Source of the DNA: Lepidurus packardi
Taxonomy: Eukaryota > Arthropoda > Branchiopoda > Notostraca > Triopsidae
Direction: 5' to 3'
Assembly (NCBI GenBank): GCA_023053545.1
Contig: JAKZAN010000005.1
Span: 12,090,001-12,154,000, forward strand
DNA: 64,000 nt
Position 1 is the first letter of the stretch. Each line of letters begins with the position of its first letter. The position numbers and the translations under genes are program-made. Of this stretch, positions 43,556 through 55,689 are shown piece after piece. A model generated the notes under the pieces. That model was not told the DNA's origin and made no database searches. It saw only the letters and a program-made list of their open reading frames with translations.

Positions 43556-46446
43556 ATGAGTACCGGTACCATGACTCAAACCCGCGATTCAAACATGAAG
43601 TATACAGTTTCCAACCATTCTAGTTCAGCGTCAACGACTAGGGCTCGTAGATTACTGCGAACACCTAAATGTGCCCGTTGCAGAAATCATGGAGTCGTGT
43701 CGTGCCTCAAAGGACATAAAAAACTGTGTCGATGGAGAGAATGTCAGTGCACCAATTGCTTACTCGTAGTAGAACGACAAAGAATTATGGCCGCCCAAGT
43801 GGCCCTACGCAGGTAAAAGCTTGAATTTCCATTCAAACGCAAACGGCGAAATTTCAAAAGAAACCTTGTTGTTATTGTGCTGAGCTCTGAAGGGATTTTT
43901 TCCTCTTTGGCGCGGGGTTTTCCCACCAATAACAAGAGAATGGCGTCGGCAGGCTTTCTGATTTCCTATTGGGAAATTTGAAGTTTTTAACTGGATGTTA
44001 ACGCGAATTCTACGTTAAGATTCAATGACTAACAGAAGAAAGCAATGTAAGTTAATTTTATGTACGTTTTAGGCAACAAAACGCTGAAAGTACTGGTTCT
44101 AAAGAAGTAAAAGCCAAAACGCGGACTACCGAAGCTTTATTAGCCCAAAAGCGCCTCTATCAGAAGCATTTACGGACGTTGCAACAGAGTACAATCGCCA
44201 AGGATGTTCTGCACAGTAAGTGAAGCTAATTACTAATTACTAGTACTAATTAACCTCCTTTGAACTAATAACGAAAAAAATTGATGCTACTCCAACAAGT
44301 TATATGGATTTGACTGTCACGTCCCTTTTCGTTCATAACTGTCAAAAAGCCGAGAATTTGATCCTTGTGATCTTTTGTAAGAGGTTTCGCCAAAGCGTTT
44401 AGTCTCCCCCCTTCCCAAAGAGATGAAGTGGAGATGAGAGGCTGTTGGTAAGGTGACACTCTTTCTCTTTCCTCAAGAAGGGATCTCTTTGGGGAGTTTC
44501 CCATCCCTCGTATAGCTTTTGAAACTGGAATATTAGACCGCGCCAGATTGGCTGGTAGCAGTGGTAGGGTCCTATATGTAGTATATGTAGTGGTAGTACT
44601 CCTATATGGGAACATCTTGAAGGTCCTGCCTCATCCCCAGATTCTTGATCACAAGGAAACATAGCCCCTTTTATGAATGCCATAAGCACATGAATGAACT
44701 TTTCACCCTTTAACATGTCCAACTAATAAGGTCATGCTGCATTTCCGATTCCTTCATACAAATAGACACCCTTGCCCCAAAGTTATCTCTGGCATGCTGC
44801 AGCATCTCACCCACTAACTAGCACTTAAGACTTTGTCTTTGTCCTGAAGGGGATCTTCAGCTTCCTCAGGAAGTTCAAGATACGTCCAGGATATGTCCCA
44901 TATGTTCTAATTCTCTGATAACAGTATCAATATCCGTATCTTCTTTGCATTTTTTTAGCCGAAAATGGCGTCACCCGTGTTGTTTATGCTTTTTAACAAG
45001 ATGTTTACTATCGTTAAGAGTTATCAATGCTATAAGCGTTCATAAACGATTTAAACGTATTTAAACTCAATTAAACTTAGAAACCCACGAGCAATCTTTG
45101 TTTCAAAAACAAGAATAATACAAATTATCTGCTTATTTTTCGAGCTCTAGAGGGATCTTTCCCTCTTGGCGGGTATTTGGCGACTAGGTAGGGAAATTTT
45201 CCCTCCGAATGCGGTTTAGCGTCCTTCCATGATATTTGAATGTTATTTTGGAAGTTATGGAGTTTGGATGTTAGGAACATTTTTTATGTTTCTCATGTTT
45301 GGGGAAGATCTGTTGAAATCTATAGGGTTATAGAGGAGGTTTAGCGTCCTTCCATGATATTTGAATGTTATTTTGGAAGTTATGGAGTTTGGAGGTTACG
45401 GATATTGGATGTTAGGAACATATTTTATGTTCCTCATGTTTGGGGAAGATCTGTTGAAATCTATAGGGTTATAGAGGAGGGAATGGTACATATAGTTTAG
45501 TTTCGAGTTCCGCATGTGTGATTTTGCTCGAGTTTGTTTGACACGGCGACCCGAGATCGGGTCCGTTTGAAGAAGAAATCCCTTGTCGGAGATTACCATT
45601 TTGCTCCTTGTATTACCCGCCCATAATCACAACTCCCCATATCGCGGTACCTTTGGGTCTGCTTTTGCCGCTGGTCCCTTGTACCCCATCGAGACAACTG
45701 AAGCTCTTTGTCGCTTCTTCGACTCTTGGTTTCGTTTCATTGATCACAGAAAGGCCGCAAAATGAACTCAAGCTTTCCAAGCTCTTGAATTCCCCGAGAT
45801 GGACAAGCACGTGCTTATAATCTTTCTTTCCTCTTTTTCTTTGTTTTTAACTTCTGAACCAGATTACCGGCAATGGAATCATCGCAGCACTGATTTGCAG
45901 CCTTCAGCCGGACTCCAGCATTATGTAAACGAGCGCATGAGGAAACGCAAAACTTTCGCAGACGAAGAACTTGACGCCATGATGAATCAACGCGAGCACC
46001 TGGCGGAACTTCAACGCGCGGCCACGCTGACCGCGATAGCGTCATCCCAGCCGCCATTTTGGACTGCCTTGCCGTTAAATCTGCCTTTATCATCTTCACC
46101 TTGTCCCCATCCTCACTTATCCGAAGAACTACAGAAAATGCTCAAATTCTGGCCTGCAGTACCTCCTCCAATCTTACCATCAACCCTGTCTTCCTCTCCA
46201 TTAGTGTCACCATCAGGAAGTATGTCAGAAGAACCGTTATTGGTCCAAACCAGAGTTCTAGATTTGTCTAAAATGTACTCTAGTTTATCCATGTCCCCAC
46301 CGAGTTCCGTTGCAAGCTCTGACAAACAGAAATTTCTGGAATCTCTAGTTAAAACTCGAGAGATGACATTAAACGAAACCAAAGAAAGTATCAAAATGAA
46401 ACCCAAACTATCTTTTTCCGTGGAATCTATTATTGGTAAAAGATAA
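43556..46446 (+). CDS. Dmrt11E: DM-domain transcription factor, DMRT2/Dmrt11E type
   Basis: Three exons: 43556-43812, 44073-44215, 45863-46446; 984 nt, 327 residues. The DM domain (about residues 35-86) has the intertwined zinc sites [30 protein letters not shown] followed by the recognition helix [18 protein letters not shown]. Within the family, the CLKGH...[14 protein letters not shown] pattern points to the DMRT2/Dmrt11E branch rather than Dsx or Dmrt93B/99B. The second exon continues an Ala/Lys/Gln-rich helix. The third has [15 protein letters not shown] and ends [10 protein letters not shown], also typical of this branch. It binds DNA in the nucleus and regulates development. The ATG at 43556 has GCC before it; the frame upstream has no other ATG. 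The splice after exon 2 is less certain. Confidence 0.9.
45213..45480. repeat. Tandem duplication in DMRT intron 2
   Basis: Two copies of a roughly 126-bp block, beginning GTTTAGCGTCCTTCC at 45213 and 45339, lie in the intron before the last exon. Confidence 0.88.
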
Positions 46447-47342
46447 TTGACCATGTTCTTTTTTGTGGGGAAGTCTAGTGCCTGCTTTAAGTTTTATTTA
46501 ACCAAAGAAATGCGACTGCACAGTGTATATTGGGTGTGAGAAGCGAAATTATACTGTAATACAAAATTGCCTTGTAAATTGACTTGTAAATTTCACAAAT
46601 TATTTTTTGCGGAAATGAATGGAGGTTGCAGAACTTGGAAATGACTCGAGTTTAAGGGTGTAAGGACAAGATTGTACACGAAAAAAGGGTCGGATGTCAT
46701 TGTCATCTCCCATGTGGAGAATCTGACACCCAAAGCCAGCTAAAGCATACATTCAACTCATTAGCTTGGACAGGGGATTTAGTTTCCTGTCTGCGACGAG
46801 GATTTCTGACACAAGTTTCTTTCAAAGGCTTGGTCCCACGCTGTCTGCTGAACGAGACTACATTCGAATAACATACTTATTGAATTTTCAAGAAATTCTT
46901 CTGTAGGTTTTATGACTACAAATAACGACTAACATAATAAATAAAAACATTGATAATACAAACACTACCACGTTATATTACTAGCTAAAATTTTCCGATT
47001 ACTCAACAAAGGCATAATTCCTCATAAAATCATTGCTGTCATAGATCGCTTCATTTAGAACATTAGAAGCGAGTAAACAATAGAACTTATCTGCAGATTT
47101 CAGTTTCCTAGAAGAATTAGTTTGCACTTCCAGTTTGCGCTTTGTTTTCAGCTTAAGAATTGCGTTTCTCAAATTAACTAAAGCAATAATAAAAGGAAAT
47201 GCAGCTGATTAAACCACACGTATAGATATTAGCATTACTGTCAACACTTTTTGTGAAAATACTGCACTATACTTTGGACGTAAGAGTGTGTTGCTTTTCC
47301 TATCCATCTTCCCAAGGTAAGCATTAGGAGCCGAACAAAAAT
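46447..47342. other. DMRT 3' UTR and intergenic DNA
   Basis: Possible poly(A) signals (AATAAATAAA) occur near 46935. No further gene is seen. Confidence 0.6.
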
Positions 47343-48019
47343 AAACCCTGTGCCAAAGTCTACCGATAGCGGCTTGCGTTATCCTAGCCCTGGTTTGTTT
47401 ACTGCTGCGTAACGCACGCTGCTAAAGGTAGACTTTGCCGTGAACGACGGGAAAAAACTAAAACCGTGCTTCCTGATTGGCTGAGACGCCTTTCGTTCGA
47501 TTTTCCTATGTAAACATAATAGGGAATAATTAACATAAAACAATGAAAGATAATACTGTAAACTATAGATTGACAACCATAAAAATAAGAATAATAGAAG
47601 AAAATACATCGTACTGTGACATTTCAAAACAATACGACTATCTCTAACTTGAATGTTTTCTTTTTTTATAAAAAAGAAAAATAAGTGTAAATAACCCTGC
47701 GCCAAAGTCTACCGATAGTGGCTTGCGTTATCCTAGCCCTGGTTTGTTTACTGCTGCGTAACGCCACGCTGCTAAAGGTACACTTTGCCGTGAACGACGG
47801 GAAAAAACTAAAACCGTGCTTCCTGATTGGCTGAGACGCCTTTTGTTCGATTTTCGTATGTAGTATGTAAACATAATAGGGAATAATTCATAAAAACATG
47901 CAATGAACGATAATACTGTAAACTATAGATTGACAACCATAAAAATAAGAATAATAGAAGAAAATCCATCAAAACAATACGACTATCTCTTTTCTTTTTG
48001 TATAAAAAAGAAAAATAAG
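47343..48019. repeat. Direct duplication with a hairpin core
   Basis: Two units, 47343-47690 and 47692-48019, are highly similar; the second lacks about 26 bp. Each starts with a potential stem formed by CCAAAGTCTACC and GGTAGACTTTGCC around GCGTTA/TAACGC blocks. The first unit's stem is fully paired in this part; the second has a base change (GGTACACTTTG). Confidence 0.8.
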
Positions 48020-48547
48020 TCAATACTTACTGTTCATGGAACAAGAAGAAGCTGTACAAAAAATCCATGCAAATTTTGGACGAGTACGTGTTGTATTGTT
48101 TGCACGCATTACAATCGCCTAACACGTCATGACTGTTCCTGTCAGAAAACAAAGAGCAAAACGTCAATTTCTTTATTAGCCAGAGCAACAAAAGTTTGTA
48201 CTTCTTCGTCAAATCATTCAGAAACCTTCTTCACACTTCAAAAACTAAAAAAACAGGAAATTTGTTCGAAAGTTATTCCCACGCAATCCCTCCTCCAAAA
48301 AAAGGAAGATTCGTTCAGTAATAGTGAACACAACGAAAACACTTAACAAAAAAATCACAAGCAAAAGTTGCAAAAATTACAGCCAGAAACGACATGCAAT
48401 CAAGTTCCTTTTCTTAAACACTTTTCTGATAAAAAAAGACACCACAAAAAAGGAACTCCAGAAAACACAGGTTCAACTCATAAAAAACTCTTTTCTTGTA
48501 TTTTTTTTCCCTAACGGGGACTTGGAATAGGGCGCTTAATATTACTT

Positions 48548-48794
48548 TCATCGACAAGCCAAGATTGGGCGAGCTCTCTCACGCTACAATGGCATCACAA
48601 AAGGCTACGCATATAAAACACATAATAATAGTAATAATTAATTAAGCTCTAAAGGCCCTAAACAATTTAGAACTAAAAAATGGATTCAACTTACCAACTG
48701 ATCGCGAATACTTTTGGGCAATTCTTCACTAGCTGAATAAAACTTTTCTCGCTCCAAACATGCCACTGAACCATCCTGGAACTTCATCTATAAA

Positions 48795-48825
<31 letters not shown>

Positions 48826-51800
48826 TAAAAAAAATCCAATGAAAGTTTTTTCCCCTAATTTCTCTGAATAATAATAATACAAAAAAACTTGCCGTATACA
48901 CGCATTTCACGTTCGATCCTCTGTAAATGCCATCATACACCAGTCCATCGGTCCATTTAACCTTAACCTGCGAATTAATCTCTGGGGGACCGTTTCTTCT
49001 ACAATCTAAATCCTGTGCATCAACAAATAAACAAAGTCATTCAAATTTTTAAGTCACTAAAATTTTCAAATTTTTCAAAAACTAATTAAGTTAGTTAAAA
49101 CGGAAAATAAGCATTTGATTTGGACTTACTACAATATCTTCGGGGAAAGTGTCTTTGGAAGTACTCCCGTCCATGAAATCCAACCAATAAAACTCTTCTT
49201 CCTTGGTAATGAGCACCCGGGCGTAAAAATGGCCGCCATTCGGGTGTGGGGCGAGTACTGTATCATCTACAGTCACGGGAGGCGGTCTTCCTCGGTGTCT
49301 GGGTGATGTGTTGTGTCGCTCGGAGCGATGGCAGGTACACCTGGCGCGAATGGGTTGGGTAAACCCACCGTCTATAAACCGCACCCCTGCGGCCCAACCA
49401 CACATAGGGTGGAACCACTGTGCACAACGCCCAATACTGCACTGAACGCAAGCTCCTCCTCTTGAGCGCTCTTGGCCCAAATCTTGACAGTAATTACAAG
49501 GCTGAAAATAACAAAAAAAAGGATTAAATAATACTAATACTAAAACTAATAATACCAATACTAATAATACTAATACCAAAGCTAATAATACTAATACTAA
49601 AACTAATAATACCAATACTAAAACTAATAATACCAATACTGAAACTAATAATACTAGTACTAAAACTATTAATACTAATACTAAAACTACTAATACCAAT
49701 GCTAATAATACTAATACCAATACTAAAACTAATAATACCAATCCTAATAATACTAATATAATACTAATACCAATACCAAAACTACTAATAATGCTAATAC
49801 TAAAACTACAAATACCAATACTAAAACTACTAATACCAATACTAATAATACTAATACCAATTCCAAAACTACTAATAGTAGTACTAAAACTACTAATACC
49901 AATACTAAAACTAATAATACTAATACTACTAATACCAATACTAATAATACTAATACCAATACCAAAACTAATAATACTAATACTAAAACTACTAATACCA
50001 ATACTAAAAATACTAATACCAATCCTAATAATACTAATACTAAAGCTAATAATACTAATACTAAAACTAATAATACCAATCCTAATAATACTAATATAAT
50101 ACTAATACCAATACCAAAACTACTAATAATGCTAATACTAAAACTACAAATACCAATACTAAAACTACTAATACCAATACTAATAATACTAATACCAATT
50201 TCAAAACTACTAATAGTAATACAAAAACTACTAATACCAATACTAATAATTCTAATACCAATACTAGAACTACTAATACCAATACTAGAACTACTAATAC
50301 CAATACTAATAGTAGTAGTAGTAAAAATGGTAAAAATGGACAAAAATGAAAAGAAGAAAAGGATGGAAAATTGGATTCCTGAAATTCTTACCATTTGGAG
50401 ACGTTCAGAGCTGACATGTTCTACATGAATAGCTTCTCGGCGCACTACATCCCCGAAGGTGACTTCAGGAATCGTGAGTGCGCAGGAAATATGAGCCCAG
50501 CCTCCTTCAGTAGTGCGTTTTAATGCTCCCCCCCTCCATAGACATAAACAACAGACCTGCGACGAAATAAGTGAAGAAAATTTAACCAAAAAAAGGTGAA
50601 AAGATTGAAATTATGATGCAATTGGGACACTTACAGCTTGCAGGTCTTTTTCCTGGCAGCGTTGGCATAACCACGCCCCCTTATGGGAAGGCTCGGGTTG
50701 CCCGTAACATTTGGCGTGAACACAGAGACGACACTGGGAACAACGCAACAATGCCGACATTTTGAACTCCCATCCTGTTTTTCTGTCATTTTTGCGCACG
50801 GTAGTTCCCTACGAAAATGAAAAGGAAAGAAAATTAAGCTTCTTATATGTTCATAACAGAAAATTAAGCTACGTATATGTTAATAACAGAAACAATTAAC
50901 ACTTATTCTAGTGCAGTACAAGGGTTAGAAAAAAAGAAGATGAAACACTTACTCTTGGGTAGTAATTTTCTTCATGAACCCATACTTGAGAATGCGATTG
51001 CATAAGTACAGATTGCGATTCCCGCCAATTAGCTGCTTCAAATTCGCATTTTAAATGCTGCAAAAGTCCAGGAAAAAAGAAACATGTTATATTAAGGCTT
51101 CTTCAAATATCCGATCACTATTTTAGAAAACAATAACAAAAACAAGCTTCGAATAAAAAGGATACATAATAAAAATCGAACTGTGGCCACTAGATGGCCT
51201 GATTTGATCGATACATTTCCCGAAAAAATCGATCCGATCCCTGCCACCCGGTGCAACGCCGATCCGATCAAAGGATCGGATCTTTTATTTTAAGATCCAG
51301 AACACTGTTTCTTAAGCAAAGCTTTCACAAAACCCAAGTAGTTCTCCGGATTTAGTGACAAACGTGTGTAACGTATCCCGCTTTCAAAAGTAACACTAGC
51401 GTGTCAATTTTTGAACAATGATTCTTTTCAGCTAATGGAGCGAAAGAAAGCACAAGTTTTAACGATTCTCATCAATGAAAGTTGACGAGAATCGTTAACT
51501 TAACCTAATACATTTCCAATCCAACTACCAATTTTCAACTAATGACACCCGTTGAGTACGTTTTGCAACAATATGACACACTTAATGCCATTTTTACCTC
51601 CGGGTTTTTCAACCGGAGAACCTGTTGTGCAAAATCATAACAAACATCAGTGCCATCTGTGACTGTTTCACACACATAAGCTAAGGTATAGGAGAGCCTT
51701 AAAACACTCTTCCAATTGCAAACAAAACTAACGAAAAAGATAATAAGAAAGAAAACAAACTTACTCGAGCTTCTGTAAAGAGGGCGCAAATGGCACAAAA

Positions 51801-54748
51801 CGGTTCAACCTGACTGCCAAAGAAATTGAAATCTGCTTCTTTTCTCAGGTTCACATTCTGTCTTTGCCAAAGAAACGCTAACGATGAAGACCAACCCGCA
51901 CTCACTCCTACAATGAAAAATGCACCAATCTTAATCCCAACAATGAAACCAACAACACATGTATAGCGCCACCACTAGCCTTAAAATGCAACTTTAAAAT
52001 AAATAACTGATAAAAACATCTGAATAAATAACTACAAAAATTACTAAATAAGTGATCACTTAGAAAATGTACTAACTAATCTAACTTAATGATGTTCGGT
52101 TACTTTCAGAAGGTAATACGGAGCAAAAAAGCGACTATGAAATATGCGAATTCAGAAAATGAATGAAAAAATCATTCAGAAAATTAATGAAAAATGCAAA
52201 GAAAACATCCGAATATAACAATTAAAAGAAACGCGCATAGCTAAATACGTATACAAAAATAACGCTCAAAATTAGGACAAAACTCACCAGGTAATTCCGC
52301 CATTTTGAAACTCCGCGGTGATTTTTGCTTCCTAGATTTCCGCCGCTCTACCTCTCCATAGGATCCGCCTTCTCTCCGGCTCATATCCTGGTCTTGCCGG
52401 ACTAATATCGGCGGCGGTGGACACGCCTCTAATGCTATCCCCGCCCCCACTTCCCCTTCCATGCCTTCCAGTACTTCTGGTTTCAATTCCGGCGCTTTCG
52501 TTTCGCTCGTACTCGTCATTCCTGGCCACTGTTGCCGCAAGTTCAAATCCCTCGACGTCGTTGTATTCTGTTCCAGCTCCGTTCGGGATGGGAAATAGGG
52601 ATAGCCACTCCCATTCGCCTGCGTCTGAGGTTGAAAATAAGGCGGCTGGGGCTGCGATCTTGGACCAGGCACTTCCCGTTGGGTTGTAACCGGATCAATG
52701 GACACAATGGGCTTGACCAATGCGAGCGACTGCCTCGCATTGGCCTCCGCTAACGTTTGCAAGGTTACGGTCACCGCTGGAGTGGCTTTTAACTTCGCTA
52801 GCGTCTGCGCCGTTTCGGATTTCGGGTCCAAGACCCGAGGGGGCGGGGCTTCGACCACCAGTTGCATCTTGGCCAACGCAGAAGACGCTGACGGAGGTTT
52901 ACTACTCGTGGAAAGTGAGTTGGCCATCGCTTTACGCATACTTTGGCCCCAGTTGCTGAAATTCCGGTGGTTTACTTCCTGATAGTAACGTGAATTACTT
53001 TCAGAACTCGGTTTGGGGACAATAGAAGTCCGGGGCGTGGTCTTTTCGGGTGTTTCCCCTCCAAAAATGTCGAAAGCATCCTCGTAGTTGCGTTTGGGAG
53101 TCAGCGAGTCGAATTCGACGACGGTTTTCGGGATTTTGAAGTTGAGTAGTTTACTGCCGGTTGAAGGCAAAAGCACTTGCTTCACTTCGGGGATGCGCTG
53201 GCTGGTCGTAGCAATGTTTTCGAGCTTGATGGTCAGCCGCTTGGTCTCCGGTTTGGGCGTGAAAGTGTCAGAGGATTTTTTGCGCTCGATTTTCTTTTTC
53301 ACTTTGTCTTTTTTCTTGCTTTTGCGTTTCGATTTCCTTTTGCTCTTGCTAGTGAATTCGTCCAAAGAAAAATCAGGATCATCTAAAACAACAACAAACG
53401 AATGAGCAACGCCACACAAACAAGAATCGAAAGATATATTCAATAAAATAAGAATTATTGAAAGAATTCAAAGGAATTTCTGAGAGAAATTGAAAAAATC
53501 TCATTTTTTTCATAAAAAATCGAAAAATTTCGAAAAAGAGTAAGAAGATTTTAAAAGAAATAGTTTAAAAATAGTAAAAAATTCGAAAAATAGAAAAAAT
53601 CACAAAAAGTTGGTAAAGAAAATAGTTAAAAATTACGAAAAAAATAGAAAAAATCTTAAAAAAATTACAAGAAATAGTAAAAAATTACAAAAAAATTAGA
53701 AAAGATTCAAGTAATCATTTTTTTTAAATCATTTATGAAAAATAATTTAATTTTTTTTTGAATATCATTTTGAAATAATCATTTTTTTTTTTAAATTTTT
53801 ACCGCTTTCGTCTGCTTTGATCCAAATGTCTTTCATGACTTCCATGGTCTCTTCGTCGGCCACAGGATCATCTTCATCGTCCACTTGGATCAGATCCTTC
53901 AACTTAACTTCGAATTCCTCTTTATCGAACATTTTTTTCTTGTGAATTGGATGACGTTTCGCTTCGCGCTTCTCCACTGCTTCAAAGAACGTCTCTGGAA
54001 CATCTTCGTTGCTTTAAAAGAAAATTAAAAAAAAATAAAAAACAAAATAAAATCGAAAAATCACTTCCAATTTTACTTTTTGTTGCAAAGAATGTCGTCT
54101 ATAGAAGGGGCGCTGGCTGCATAAAGCTTGTTAGGATCTTCAGGATGAGGCCCGATATCCTTGCCGGTGATCCACAGCTCATAACGATCAGCCTGGAATC
54201 GTTTGACAAAGGTATCCATGCTGATTTTCACCATATCTTTCCTGCAATGGCAATGGACCGTTCGTTTCCCATACTCCACCCAGCGAGGTGAAGCAAAATT
54301 GGTGGATTCCGCGCAATTAAAGCCATGATTGAAGCCGGCATGGTAACCATAAGGAAAAGTGACCATAATCTCGCCAGCTTCTTGAGTAATCTAGAAAGGG
54401 AAACGTGAAAATTGGATAAATTGATAGGAAAATTAGCTTAAAAGACTCGAAAAGGGAAATTATTTACCCGGTTGAATGGAATGGAATATTGCTTAAGAAT
54501 TTGAGGTGAGATAAGCGTCATTTTGTGGCGCAGATACGCAGGACAGGACTTGTAATTGCTGGAAAAAAATCCATTGGCCAGCCTTTCTAATCTTCTGCCA
54601 TGTTCAGGAGGAATGGCATACCTTTAAACCATGAGTAAATAAATCAAAAATCAATATAAATAAATACATAAAATATAAAAGGATTTAAAAGAAAAAGTTG
54701 AAAATTTTGTATACAAGTTGAAAACATTGGGACTGAAATAGTAATAAT

Positions 54749-54787
<39 letters not shown>

Positions 54788-55643
54788 AAAAAAAAGTTTT
54801 GATTTCTTACCAAGATTTTGGAGCTCCAAAGTGGAGGAAATTGATGGAATATAGATCCATATCTTCGGTATGCCACGCAAAGGTGGTTTTCCACATGCCG
54901 AAATACAAGTACGCTGTATTGACTCCCTCAATACTGATCCCATAGTCGGTATTGACGTAATCCAAGACGGATCCCAGTCGATTAATATTCCATTCCTTTA
55001 GCATACAAAAAGCTTATTCAAAAGCCTGCACATCATAAAGGTTTCAAAAACGAATTACGTCAACGTCTGGGTCGGTTAAAGAGCCTGAAACGTCTGCGCC
55101 GTAAATAGGAGAGACAAAGGTGACATTTTTCCAGTATTTCCTTTCCAATTCTTCGAAATCTTCATGCAAAGGCGTTCGATACCTTCAAGAAACATTGATT
55201 GTATTTATTTATTTTTTTTTAGCAAATTTTAGTGTCTTTTCAGGAGTAAAGTTAGGAAAGCCAAGTACCTTTCGGATTCTGCAAGTTCCCGGAATTCTTT
55301 CACTGTCATGGGCTTCTTTTGAATGTTAATTTGCTGGTATAATCCTTGTTTGCCTGTTACTACTTGGCAGATCGGAGCAGGAATCTTGATTTTACCAATG
55401 TAGTCCATGTCATAGTCATCTCGACGAGGTTTCCACTCGGGTGGAGGGATAATCTGTTGAAAAATACGGCAATAGTAAGGGTATAGGTCTAGTTGTTTGA
55501 AAACTTACTTTGGCTAGCCCAGCTTTGTGGGCTCCTTTCTCCTCCATGTGCAGGATGAATTTGTTAAAGTCTTTAAACTCGTCCCATGTTGGTCTAAATA
55601 CCATAATCTTGGGTACTCCATGACCAGCTGAAGACTGCTCCAT
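48548..55643 (-). CDS. Kdm4: KDM4-type histone lysine demethylase (JmjN-JmjC-PHD-ePHD-Tudor)
   Basis: Sixteen coding exons: 55509-55643, 55269-55453, 55059-55182, 54811-54995, 54468-54621, 54077-54390, 53803-54011, 52288-53382, 51765-51907, 50953-51057, 50635-50808, 50392-50556, 49130-49501, 48893-49012, 48695-48787, 48548-48583; 1202 residues. JmjN ([15 protein letters not shown]) is followed by JmjC with Fe(II) ligands in [11 protein letters not shown] and [15 protein letters not shown], and zinc ligands in [10 protein letters not shown] and CHCRKD. A lysine-rich linker, PHD, extended PHD and hybrid Tudor region follow. It removes methyl groups from H3K9 and H3K36 using 2-oxoglutarate; Tudor domains read methylated histone tails. 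The start ATG matches the family N-terminus; the exon begins at an acceptor at 55686, so a 5' UTR exon exists. Exon 14 uses a GC donor. The last 36-nt exon is uncertain. Confidence 0.93.
48788..48822. repeat. Poly-A run in a KDM4 intron
   Basis: About 26 A residues lie next to the acceptor of exon 15. A similar run of about 27 A lies at 54758-54785 in another intron. Confidence 0.8.
49510..50340. repeat. AATACTAATACC-type minisatellite in a KDM4 intron
   Basis: The intron between the PHD exons is almost filled by variants of ACTAATAATACTAATACCAAT. A higher-order repeat of about 340 bp (for example 49743 and 50083) is visible. It yields long Leu/Val or Ile/Leu frames on both strands that are artefacts. 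Confidence 0.92.
51261..51282. other. Short perfect hairpin in a KDM4 intron
   Basis: GATCCGATC and GATCGGATC pair across a 4-nt loop, followed by a T run. No function is inferred. Confidence 0.5.
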
Positions 55644-55689
55644 CACTTTACCAAGCTGAATGGCCAATGTACAATTCAAATTCACCTAA

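Noticed and set aside
47379..48023. Two similar minus-strand frames in duplicated DNA
   Set aside because: The frames are hydrophobic, AT-driven and diverge by frameshift between the two copies, so there is no sign of coding selection.
49091..50589. Long Leu/Val- or Ile/Leu-rich reading frames on both strands, looking like membrane proteins
   Set aside because: They are translations of the AATACTAATACC minisatellite in a KDM4 intron; only the short flanking parts are true PHD/Tudor exons.
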